DNA of 64,000 nt, from NCBI GenBank assembly GCA_020205615.1, contig CM035167.1:61693436-61757435 (forward strand). Direction: 5' to 3'. Origin of the DNA: Panax quinquefolius. Taxonomy: Eukaryota; Streptophyta; Magnoliopsida; Apiales; Araliaceae. The translations under genes were made by a program, and so were the position numbers. A model generated the notes under the pieces. That model searched no databases and was not told the DNA's origin. It saw only the letters and a program-made list of their open reading frames with translations. Shown here piece after piece: positions 37,426-48,311 of this stretch. Numbering within the stretch: the first letter of the stretch is position 1; the number at the start of each line of letters is the position of its first letter.

Positions 37426-38537
37426 TTCTACTCCCTTTACTCGAGTAGTGATGGTGTTGTGTTGAGCAGACCATTCTTATAGAACTCCTTCACTAGCTTG
37501 GGATAGATGAGTGTTTTTGCTCAACGCCTCTTGAGACCCGCCTTCTTGAAGAAGGCCGGCGTCTTGTGAAATTTTGGTGGAGCAGTCTTGAACTCGTCGA
37601 AGCAGAGTCTCAGAGTCTGAAACCACATTTGAAGCAGCCATTGATTCTGTAGTTGGAAGTGAGATACGACTGAGCTTTCTACTGATTTAGGGTTTCGCTT
37701 TGAGAGAGAGAGAGATGATGAGAGAGATAATCTTTTGAACTCCAGATTTCAAAAACATGATTTCAATTTGTACTTGTAACTTCCCTCTCTCTTTTTCACT
37801 TAGTGGGACAGGTGTCAATTTTTGCTTGGCTCTACGATTTTGATTGTGCAGGAATGTACTGATTTGCCCTTGGCCTTTTCAGAGCTGAGGTGTCCTTAGG
37901 AAGACTACGATTGTTGAGGTAGTCTTATGTTCGTTGAGTTTGTCCTGCTATCGCCGAAGTCGTCCCCCCACGATCGTCGAGTGCATCTGGCGATCGTTGA
38001 GTCCGATCAAGATTCGTTGAGTCGCCCTACGATCGTCGAGTCCGTCCTACGATCGTCGAGTCATCTAGCGATCGTTGAGTCGATCAAGATTCGTTGAGTT
38101 CGTCTACAATCGTCGAGTACATCTACGATCATCGAGTCTGTCTCGGCGGTCGTTGAGTCGATCGAAGCATTCGTTGAGTCTGTCCTACGATCGTCGAGTC
38201 TGTCCGAATCCTTGTGATGAGTTTTTGATAAAGCATCCTTTTAAGGCAGCTCGGGAAGGGCCAACCTCTTGGAGAGATTCAAGGGTTAGGTTTGTTCCTG
38301 AGCCACCTCTTAGAGAGATTGCTATGTTATGAAGTTTGTCATCACAAGATACATTTTTGCTTTGTGAATGGGACTTGTGTCATCGTTGAGTCTGCACTAC
38401 GATAGTTAAGTCTTTGCTACGATCGTTGAGGTAGTCTTCTTTTCAGCTCTACGATCGTGAGCTTTCCTTGATCATGTCTACGATTTTGAGTTCAGCCTTT
38501 GTATCTGTCATGGTTAGCACAATCTAGAGCATATATT
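37426..38537 (-). repeat. Spacer of element E with CGATCGTYGAGTC repeats
   Basis: Between the RNase H gene and the extra ORF no coding motif is seen, apart from a possible N-terminal extension of that ORF near 37430-37640. From about 37900 to 38215, and loosely from 37840 to 38480, words such as CTACGATCGTCGAGTC recur about every 20-30 bp. A higher-order repeat of about 79 bp is visible (GCGATCGTTGAGTC at about 37991 and 38068). The plus frame at 38075-38332 is a translation of the array. Confidence 0.8.
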
Positions 38538-39114
38538 TCATGGTTGTAGATTTAGCATACCTAGCTCACTTATTAACTTATTAAATCTGGATTCATCTAG
38601 TGGTTTTGTAAAAACATCAGCAAGTTGATTTTCAATAGGGATATATTGTAAAGATATAGTTCCATTTTGTACATGATCCCTAATGAAGTGATACCTTATT
38701 TCTATATGCTTAGTCCTAGAATGCATGACAGGATTATGAGTTATAGCTATGGCACTTGTGTTGTCACAGTGTATAGGAATAGATTTGAAATCAAACCCAT
38801 AGTCAGCTAGCTGATTTCTCGTCCATAGGATCTGAGTACAGCAGCTGCCAGCAGCAATATATTCAGCTTCTGTAGTTGAGGTAGACACTGAGTTTTGCTT
38901 TTTGCTGAACCAGGACACAAGTCTATTTCCTAGTAGTTGACAAGTGCCACTGGTACTTTTTCTATCTATTTTGCATCCTGCAAAATCAGCATCTGTGTAT
39001 CCTATTAGTTCAAATGAGGATTCCTTGGGGGTACTAAAGCCCTAAGTAAGGTGTACCCTTGAGATACCTGAAGATCCTCTTTACAGCAGATAAATGTGAC
39101 TCTTTAGGGTTAGC
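38538..39114 (-). pseudogene. Element E RNase H
   Basis: The copia RNase H is present: a TDADFAGC stretch (active-site Asp, near 38985) in one frame, then after a shift SWFSKKQNSVSTSTTEAEYIAAGSC (catalytic Glu), HCDNTSAI (Asp), RTKHIEIRYHFIRD and NQLADVFTKPLD, ending at 38538. These are all the expected motifs for a Ty1/copia RNase H. The joining region 38920-39110 has several stops. It would degrade RNA in the RNA-DNA hybrid. Confidence 0.92.
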
Positions 39115-40044
39115 CTAAAATCTAGCACATATGCATGTTGCAAACATTATGTTTGGTCTACTGGCAGTTAGGTATAGAAGAGAACCTATCATACCTCTGT
39201 ATTGAGTGATATCAATACTTTTACCTTTCTCATCCTTGTCAAGCTTGGTTGCAGGAGCAATTAGTGTTTTCATGGGAGAGGCTGATTCGATGCCATACTT
39301 TTTCAGTAAGTCTTTGATGTACTTGGCTTGGTTTATGTAAATTCCTTCATCAGTCTGCTTTACTTGCAGTCCAAGGAAGAAGTTCAGCTCACCCATCAGG
39401 CTCATTTATAACTTGCTCTGCATTAGCTTAGAGAATCTCTTGCAAAACTTTTCGTCAGTAGAACCAAAGATAATGTCATCAACATAGATTTGAACTAGTA
39501 AGACTTTGTCTTTATGCTTTCTAAGAAACAGTGTAGTATCTACTCTACCTCTAGTGAACCCATTTTCGATTAAGAAGTTAGTCAATGTTTCATACCATGC
39601 TCTAGGTGCTTGTTTAAGACCATATAAGGCTTTATCTAATCTATAAACATAATTGGAAAGTGATGGATTGATGAAACCTGGAGGTTGTTCTACATAGACT
39701 TCTTCTTGGAGTTCTCCAGTTAGAAATGCACTCTTGACATCCATCTGAAAGACTTTGAACTTCATATGGGCAGCAAAGGCAAGAAAGATTCTGATGGCTT
39801 TCAGTCTGGCAACAGGGGCAAATGTTTCATCGTAGTCAATACCTTCTTCTTGAGAATAGCCCTTTGCCACTAGTCTTGCCTTGTTTCTGGTGATGACCTC
39901 ATCTTCATCCATTTTGTTTCTGAAGACCCACTTAGTTCCTATCACAGGATGACTCTTTGGTCTTGGTACCAATCTCCATACTTTGCTTCGTTCAAATTGG
40001 TTGAGTTCTTCCTGCATGGCTTCTATCCAACTAGAGTCTTCCAT
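39115..40044 (-). pseudogene. Element E reverse transcriptase
   Basis: From [23 protein letters not shown] through [65 protein letters not shown] and the catalytic [14 protein letters not shown] at 39406-39408 follows, where SEFEMS-type sequence is expected, then the same frame continues with MSLMGELNFFLGLQVKQ to SLLYLTASRPNIMFA. The catalytic Asp pair is intact. Upstream the gene is cut by solo LTR K nine bases before the start of this frame. Confidence 0.93.
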
Positions 40045-40053
40045 AGCATCCTC

Positions 40054-43000
40054 TGTAATAACCCGGTATTTTCTATAAAAACAAATAAGAAATTTTGCAT
40101 ATAAATTTTTTTTTATTTATTTAATGATGAGAATAAGTGTCAAGTCTTGTGATGTTAAATGCGAATATATTTATTACTTGAAAAATTTGAAATAATTTTA
40201 GAATTATTAATTACTACAAATTATATTCTTATGGTAATTAATTTCTGTAAGCAGAAATGTTTTTATTATTTATTTTCCATAAAATATAATTTATATATTA
40301 TTTAAATAATATATGAAGTGACAATTAGAATTATAATAATAAATATGTTATTATATGAATTTGTTCAGAATATTTAAGTTAATTATTTTAACTTGATTAT
40401 TGATGCTGTATACGAAGGATAAGTCAAATATGATATCCAAACCCTAAATTGGGATTGTGATCAAGAGATGAGAATAATATCATAATATTATTTATATTGT
40501 GATTTTCAGTACTATATAAATGTACTGTATATGTGTGGACAGATAATGATTGATTAATTGTGGTAAATTGGGTTATAACCTAATATTGTGTTGTTAAACT
40601 CTAATTATTAAACTCAGTTATGAGATAAGACTGGGTAGTAGTTGTGTTATATGAATTCTACTGCGTATTAGAATTTCTGTAATTAGAAGAAACCCTAATT
40701 ACTGTTTTATGCTGATAATTAGGAAAAACCCTAATTATTATTTTAAAACCCTAATTGTAAATTATTGTGTTTAATTAAGATTTTATTGCACAAGTATGTT
40801 AATTTGTCAAAGCCTAGAAATTAATTGGGAAATTATAAGAATTACAATCTAGTGAATAAACCCTAGATTTAATTACCTTGTACAAGAATGTCCTTGACAT
40901 TATAAGTGAAATTACCAAAATACCTTTTTTGTCCCATTAGTGTATTATTAGTGAATTATTGTGCATTATTGCTAGCAATTCATGGCAAACACTCCTACCC
41001 TACCAAATTAGCATCCAATACTCAATTATGCATATTCAATCAACCATTGAGTAGCATCCAATGCATCTAACTTGGTTTATATATAGATTGGAGAGAGATA
41101 ATATATTTTGTACACTAAAATTCTTCCAACTCTCATCCTTAAGCTTCTCTCTCTAAAACCTCACTTAATTATTGTAGCATACCGGTCCCTTAATACGGTC
41201 CCACTATCAATCATAACAAATCAAGAGCCAAAAATCGAGAATCAAAGCTTAGAAAAGGTATAAACCCTACTTTGAATTTCATCCAAAAAAAATTGTTGTT
41301 AGATGTTATGTTTGATTGTTATAATATGTTGTTTATAGTCTATTTTGATGATCCGGGTTGGTATTTGTTAAATCCATAGCATCAAACCGCTCAAAATTAA
41401 GCTTTTCAAAATCCGGAAAAGTAAAATTTTGATGTCCGACGATGAATGTCGAGGCCTTGTAGATCTCGATATGTTTGGTGTTTTGATGTTTTGAAAGTTT
41501 GTACTTGTGAGTCGTTAGAGGTCTTTAATCTGCAAAAGGAATCATGGTCATATCTGTTGTAGATTGTAAGTTATTCAAGGTCAAACTCGGTGATCGAAAG
41601 CATGACCAAGAGTTTCAAGCGACCAGAAACTTCGAAAGCGATGTCTCGACATCATTTTCTCAAGCTTATATCCCATGTGTTTTAGATGTTTTGGTGATGT
41701 TATTGTATCCAAAGTATGTAGCACATTAGTTGTACTCAGATCCATGCTTTTAAATCACTTAGATAACAAAATGAATGAAAGTTATTTACGGTCAAACTAG
41801 CCTACTCGATCACAGATGCGGTTTTACGAAAACCCAGAAAACCAAGAATGTTATTTCTGATAAGGTTTGACCAGTGTATATCTTTTTATATTGTTGTTGT
41901 TTTGATGCTTTTATGTAATAGAATTGTAGACTTACATGTTGTTTACAACCTTAAATCATTAGATCACATTAACAAAGAATAACGAGCTTATAGAAATTTG
42001 AGCCTCAAAATGGACCTAGAAAGCGACTGGGTTTTTCGAAAAACCCGTAAAGCTCGACGAAGAAGTTTTATGACTTAGATCTCTTTGATTGTTTATGTTT
42101 AGACTGTAACATTGCTTGAATCGTGTTCTATATTAGTTAGTCTACACGCCCGACGTGTAGACCACCCATAACATGAACAGAATGATAGATATTAAGCCAT
42201 GAAAGGCGTTGACCAACCATGACCGAAATTGCAGGTAGCCCGAAACATGATTAACATGTGTCGGCGGTGATTTCAAAGCTTTATATCTTGCACATATTTT
42301 ATGGTCGACCCGGATGTTGATTTAAACTTGTAGTGTTACACTAGTACTACAAGATCTATGTATTAGATTGCCCAAAAACATCAAGATCTTAGATTAATTA
42401 GTGGTCAAACGAGCTTACTCGAAGAATCGTCATCAGTAATAACGGGTTTGGTGCGAGAACACTATTAATGGCAGCTTTGTCGCCTATTGTATCTTTAGCG
42501 ACAGTTTAATTTCTAAAATAATTATTTTTATTAAATAATTAGTATAAATTAGTTTTAAATTATTAAAAATACAAAATAAATTATTAAAAATTATTTTAAT
42601 GTCCAGAAAATTATATTTTAATTATTTTGGATATATTTCATAAATATTTAATATTTTTGGAATATTAAAGATATTTAATTTATTTAATTATAATATTAAA
42701 TAAATGATTTAAAAATGATTTTAATATTTGAAAATCATTTAAAATTATATTATGGTATAAGAAAATATTTTAAGTTATTTTAAGGACTTTTTTATATTTT
42801 GTGATGAATTTCATTAATTAATTATTATTAATGATATTAAAGTTATTTAATGATTATATTAAATAATTTAGTTTTAAAATGATTTTATTATTTTAAAAAT
42901 CATTTTAAATGAAAATAAAGTTTTTAAAGATATTTTAAGTTATAAAATATAACTTTTAATATTTAAATGATAATTTCATTAATAATTAAATATTAATGAT

Positions 43001-43661
43001 AATAGAATTATTTGATGTTTAAATCATTTAATTATAATTCCGATGTTTGAAAATTCTTGATAAATTATTATAAATGTTTAAAAATTATTTTAAGTCATTT
43101 AAAAATAATATGACTGATACTTACGGATATTAAGATACAGAATAGAGTCTTAGACTCGATTATTACCCGATAAAGCTGTCGGTACACCGACATGTTTCAG
43201 AAATTGATCTGGACTTAGATATTTTGATTGTATTAATGATTATTTGTGATTCAATGACTATGGAATATGTGTTTCAAGGTGATTAGATTATGTGCTGACT
43301 ATAATAGGCAGTACTATATGTTATGATATATTGCTCTAATCGAACGAATGATCTGATTAATGATAGGTCGTGATAAAAGAGATAGAACTAAGTTGAGAAT
43401 TGTAAGCAGCAGATCAGGCAAGTATCCTACCTTTGCATTTTCTTTATGCAATGGACATGAGTAAGAATGTTTCAGAATTATATTATTATTGTACAGATTA
43501 TTAACTTTATATTATATACACTCATTGACTATCAACATGTTAGTTTATGATAATTCAGATATATATTCTGTTCGTTAATTTCTATAAATGATTATACAAG
43601 TGTCCCCACTTGGATAATCATGGTAATTTTTCACATGTTGATACACCTTTGTCAATTACCC

Positions 43662-43701
<40 letters not shown>

Positions 43702-44463
43702 AATTATAGATTATTGTTGAGCAAGATAAAAACCTTTGGTTTGGAACCCTGACAAGTATGAACATCCCTTATATGGGAAAACTTTTTACGCGCTAAAGTG
43801 GGAATGAGTGAACGATAACATCGTTCTTGTAATGTAGTGTTGATCAATCTGACAGGTACAACGGGTGATCACCCTCCGCGTCGTAAGTTATGACGGTTTC
43901 GGATGAAGTTACGCTAAACCTTTTGAAAATGAAAAGAATGTTCATAGTATGTTACTTAACCCCATTTATGGTCGATGACGTAGTTTCAAAAATTTGAAAG
44001 AGGGTTGTTATGTTATTATTATCGGTTGATTACTTCACAACAATTGATTCGTTGTAGAAGGGTTATGTAAAGAAAACATTTAAATTCTTTTCGACTTGTA
44101 TATATAATTGCTATTATTACTTTTGGGCACTCAAATGCTCACTCTTGCTTAAATTAAATGTTTTTAGTTATGTATGATCAACTTTGAAGGCTCGAGGAGC
44201 GCGAACAAGGGAAAGGAAAGTGGTTCGAATAAGATTATAATATATTGTATAATAGTTATAGTTTATTAAGACAATGATATATATATCTAATATCATGTAT
44301 TGTAAGGAATGTATTTAAAGGTCTCGTACCTGGGAGTAAACTTTGATGCATATGTAAATTAAGTTTGAATGTTATATTAGTATTAGTATTATTCAGCTTA
44401 TAGAAATGGTATCGTGAAGCAACGAGTTCAGGTTTCAAGCAACCCAAATTTGGGGGCATCACA
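40054..44463 (+). mobile_element. Solo LTR K, 4.4 kb, in the pol gene of E
   Basis: It begins TGTAATAACCC and ends AATTTGGGGGCATCACA, with a perfect TCCTC duplication (40049-40053, 44464-44468). Removing it joins the integrase tail of E to its reverse transcriptase. A TATATATAG box lies near 41075, the GGGCAC...TGCTCACTCTTGC module at 44125, and a purine run at 44206. A strongly AT-rich part is 42500-43120, and a TA microsatellite is at about 43664-43698. No coding motif is seen; the frames at 41544-41729 and 44256-44462 are not supported. Its length is unusual, so a further unrecognised insert is possible. Confidence 0.9.
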
Positions 44464-44468
44464 TCCTC

Positions 44469-45919
44469 TATCTTCTTTGGCTCTATTTGTGACAGGAAGC
44501 TTAGATAAAAACATTCATTACGAAAGCGACTCTTATTTTAACTCCGCGCTTTCGGATCTCCAATGATTAGATCACGAGTGTGATCTCTTGCCCATCTCAT
44601 ACTCTGGTTGGGGACATATGTCCTGATGTCTTCCTGTCTTAAATCTTCAAGGTCTATTTCTTCTTCTTAGAGTGGAGGCTCGCTATCTTGCATGGACCTC
44701 TCTACGATCACATTCTCATGCTCTACGATTTCACTATCTGGCACTACAATCGTAGTGTTGAGCTCGACGACTTCATTCGTAGTGTTTGCACTATCGGTCA
44801 TAGTGTCTTGAGGCACTGTTTTGTCTAAGTCAGTTTCATCAAAGATGATGTGTATTGAGACTTCGACATTCAGTGTCTTCTTGTTGAACACCCTGTAAGC
44901 CTTGTTGTATGTGGCATATCCAAGAAAGATCCCTTCGTCTGACTTGGGCTGGAATTTTGTCAGATACTGCTTTCCATTGTTGAGAATGTAGCATGCACAG
45001 CCAAAGACATGGAAATAGTTGACACTTGGCTTTCTTCCTTTCCACAGTTCGTAGGGCGTCTTCTTGATCGTAGAGTGTATGAGTGATGCATTACGTGTAG
45101 CATGCAAAGGTTTATAGCTACGCTTGAAGTATTCGTGTAGATGAAATTTTGATTTAGTAGAGTTCTTCCAGCCTCAATCAAGGTTCTATTCTTCCTTTCA
45201 GCTACTCCATTTTGTTGAGGAGTTCGAGGAGCTGAGAAGTTATGACTGATCCCATTGTCTGTGCAGAACTGATCCATTTCTGAGAAATCAAATTCTCTTC
45301 CATGATCACTCCTTATGGCCTTGATTTTCTCTCCTTTCTCGTTCATCACCAATTTGAACATCTTGATTAATTCGGAGCTCGTTTCATCCTTTGAAGTTAG
45401 GAAGAATACCCATGTGAATCTGGTGTAGTCGTCAACTACGACTAGAGAGTATCTTTTTCCTCCAAGACTGGTTGTTGGGATTGGCTCAAAGAGATCCAGG
45501 TGAAGCAACTGCAGTGGCTAGTCAATAGAGTTGGAAGTCTTGCTCTTGAATGAGCTTCTGGTCTGCTTTCCAAGCTGACAAGCATTGCATGGCCTTTCCT
45601 TCACGAAGTTGAACTTTGGTAGGCCAGCTACTAGGTCTTTTGATGCCAGTTTGGACATGCTTTTGAATTTTAAGTGAGACAACCGTCTATGCCATAACCA
45701 GCTCATTTCTTCAGATGCTTTTGCCAGAAAACATATTGTCTCATCTGAGCTTAGTTGACCAAGATCCACTGTGTAGACATTTCCTTCTCTTGTCCCGGTT
45801 ATCTTTACAGCAGATGTCTTCAAATCTTTAACTTGACATTGATTATTGAGGAATGTCACTTGATGACCCTTGTCACAGAGTTGGCTGATACTTAGAAGGT
45901 TGTGTTGAAGACCTTCCAC
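44469..45919 (-). pseudogene. Element E integrase
   Basis: From 45919: GLQHNLLSISQLCD, the His-His-Cys-Cys domain (WHRRLSHLKFKSM...C-NAC-QLGKQ), a TAG at 45518-45520, then LHLDLFEPIP with the first catalytic Asp, VVVDDYTRFTWVFFL, IRSDHGREF (second Asp) and QQNGVAERKNRTLIE (Glu). A frameshift between about 45110 and 45170 leads to STIKKTPYELWKGRKPSVNYFHVFGCACY and EGIFLGYATYNKAYRVFNKKT...IIFDE. These are the standard Ty1/copia integrase blocks. The tail to 44469 is acidic with stops and joins the reverse transcriptase across LTR K. Confidence 0.93.
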
Positions 45920-46392
45920 ATGTGCTACTTTCTTTGAAAGATACTACACCATTGCCAGTGAGCCATATCCTCTTGTCTTGCTCGTTTGTTATCTCCAAAG
46001 ATGGTGAGGGACCTTCCTTTTTATGTAGTTAGATAGTAGAGCTTTGTTCCCTGTCATATGCCTCGAGCATCCACTGTCTAGATACCATGTTGAGGTCGTG
46101 GAGCTCTTTTCCTGTCAAAATATTTGAACCTTCATTTTGGTACCCATATTTGCATTGGTCCTTCATTGTTAGTACCTTTGGGGACCCAAATCTGTCTAGT
46201 CTTAGGTCTCACATGCATGGAGTTATAATAACATTTTGTGGCCCTATGACCATATTTATTGCATATGAAACATCTATTATGATGCATGTCTGTGTGTGCA
46301 TGATGATTCATCTTCCATTTGGACTTGTGTGGTTCTTTAGTTAACCTTCTGTTAAACTGATTCTCTTTCTTCCACGTGTCCTTAGGTTTCAT
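45920..46392 (-). pseudogene. Element E second zinc knuckle and protease
   Basis: From 46392 the frame has the knuckle CFICNKYGHRATKC (about residues 41-54), then two copies of QIWVPK. After frame breaks the protease active site reads WYLDSGCSRHMTGNKALLSNY, with the catalytic Asp codon at about 46076-46078. DSGCSRHMTG is the signature of Ty1/copia proteases. The end (SPSLEITNEQDKRIW) leads into the pre-integrase region. Confidence 0.88.
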
Positions 46393-48259
46393 AAATAGTG
46401 ATGAGTGTGCCTTACCTCTACTGTACCTTCCCAGTTGATTCGTAGAGTTGGTCTTGCTTGACTCTACGATTTATCGAGGTTGGTGAGTAGAGGTTGGGTT
46501 ACTCTTCTCCTTTATGAAGCCTAGGTCAGCGTGAGATCCTTTACTTCTCTAAGTATAACTAGAAATAGTAGAACAAGGTTGAACTGGCTCTTCCAACTTT
46601 GAGGATTTCATAAAGGCAATGCCTCTATCAAAACTTGAGGCATTACTAGTGCTAGTTTCCACTGTCTTTTCCACACAAGGCTCTGAGATGAATTCCCCAA
46701 AGCCTAGACCTGTTTTGTCGAAAGTGCTTTTCTGACTAGAGAGCAGGCAGTCCATGGACGATGAGGATTTGTTCCATGCAGAGATAGTCTTCTCTAGATC
46801 CTCAACTTTAGAGGTTAGAATAGACTCTCTTTGTGCATTGAGTGTGTTTATGCATTTTAAGGTCTCATTCTCGAAATTTCAAGCTTGGAAAGAAGATTAG
46901 TACTTAGAAGAAATTTGTTTCAAGCTCTTCTTAAACTTTCTTCTTTTCCTCTTGAAGAAATGAATGATCTTTAGACAAGACTCGGAACCACTTCATGTAT
47001 TGATGTAGATCAGTAGTTATGCCATGCAGTGCAGTTCTTAAGTCATTCATGTCTACATCAGGTGAGTTAAAATCAAATACCTCATCGAGACTTACATCAG
47101 GTATGTTGAGGCTTTGTTTGTCCTTTGCATGTTTGGCCATTAAACACATATTTTCCATATGTGGTTCTTCCTCGTCTCCGGAGTCAGCATTTGAGTCATT
47201 ATCTGAGTCACTCCACGATCCTCCAGCTACCAGGCCTTTGTCTCTTTTCTAAGGCCTCTTGTTTCCTTTGTATTCCTTCTTTGCATGTGTTTTCTTCTTT
47301 AGTTCTTCTTTGATAGGTTTGTTGCAGTTGGCGATGAAGTGGCCAGGCTTTTTGTAGTTGTAGCATAGGTCATTCATTTGCTCTTGACTGCTGTAATTGC
47401 TGACCTTCTTTGGCTTGTTGATTCTGCCTTGTCGCATGAACCTTCTTAGTCTCTTTACTAACATAGTAAAGTTATCATCATCGTCTTCATCATCATCAGA
47501 GTCAATCTCAATGTTAACCTTTGATGCACTTTCAGTTGCCTTGAGAGCAACACCCTTATCCTTCCTTCTTCCTTCTGATAAGGTTTCAGCACATTGGGTC
47601 AGCTCCAGTTCGTATGTTAGGAGATTTCCATGTAGTTGTTGAACTGTTATTTCGTTGAGATTCTTTGACTCTCTTATTGCAGTGGTCTTGGCATCCCACC
47701 TACTTGGTAGGGCTCTCATGAATTTTATGGTCAGATCTTTGTTAGGATAGACCTTTCCATATACTCGTAGAGAGTTGAGCATAACATTGAATCTTTTATA
47801 GGTAGCAGTTACATTTTCTCCTTGCACATGAGCGAACATTTCATACTGTTGTGTTAGAAGAGACTATTTGTTCTCTCTAACTTCTTCAGTTCCTTCATGC
47901 ATGATCAGTAGAGCTTCCCAAACTTCCTTAGCTGTTTTATTGTTTACAACATTTTCAAACAGATCGTCCTCTAAGGATTGGAACAGGATGTTCTTAGCCT
48001 TCTTATCAAGTTGGACAGCTCTTTTCTCGTTGTCTGTCCACTCTTCTTTAACTTTGATATGTATACGGTTTAGATTGTCAGTGGTTGGTGCAAGCTTGGT
48101 TGGAATATAGGGCCCATTTTGAACGGTCTCAAATAGATCTTCTTCTATTGAGTCCATGTACGCTTGCATCCTGACTTTCCAGTTAGTAAATTTATCCTTA
48201 TTGCACATTGGTGGCTTGCTGCCTCCCTCGGTCCTGGATTCACTTGGTACGAGTGCCAT
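46393..48259 (-). pseudogene. Element E gag
   Basis: ATG at 48259 (MALVPSESR) lies 39 bp from the primer site and is preferred to the earlier in-frame ATG, which would overlap the primer site. The frame has the copia gag core (FTNWKVRMQAYMDSIEEDLFE, AKEVWEALLIMHEGTEEVRENK), a TAG at 47864-47866, then MFAHVQGENVTATYKRFNVMLN, an acidic DSDDDEDDDDN run and a knuckle CYNYKKPGHFIANC whose second Cys is Tyr. A second TAG at 47249-47251 is followed in the same frame by the CLMAKHAKDK segment and a coiled-coil-like end (to 46931). Further downstream the frame shifts (46755-46549). The large gag with a CLMA segment fits Sireviruses. Confidence 0.9.
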
Positions 48260-48297
48260 TGGATCTACTAAAGCTTGTAAGCTATAAAATAGAACCT

Positions 48298-48309
48298 GCT
48301 CTGATACCA
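48298..48309 (-). promoter_or_regulatory. Primer-binding site of element E
   Basis: TGGTATCAGAGC, continuing AGGTTC, lies 2 bp inside the 5' LTR on the minus strand. It is an exact initiator Met-tRNA type site. Confidence 0.93.
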
Positions 48310-48311
48310 AT

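Noticed and set aside
37900..38215. CRISPR-like array
   Set aside because: Repeat words are short and imperfect, spacing is irregular, there are no cas genes and the sequence is a plant retrotransposon.
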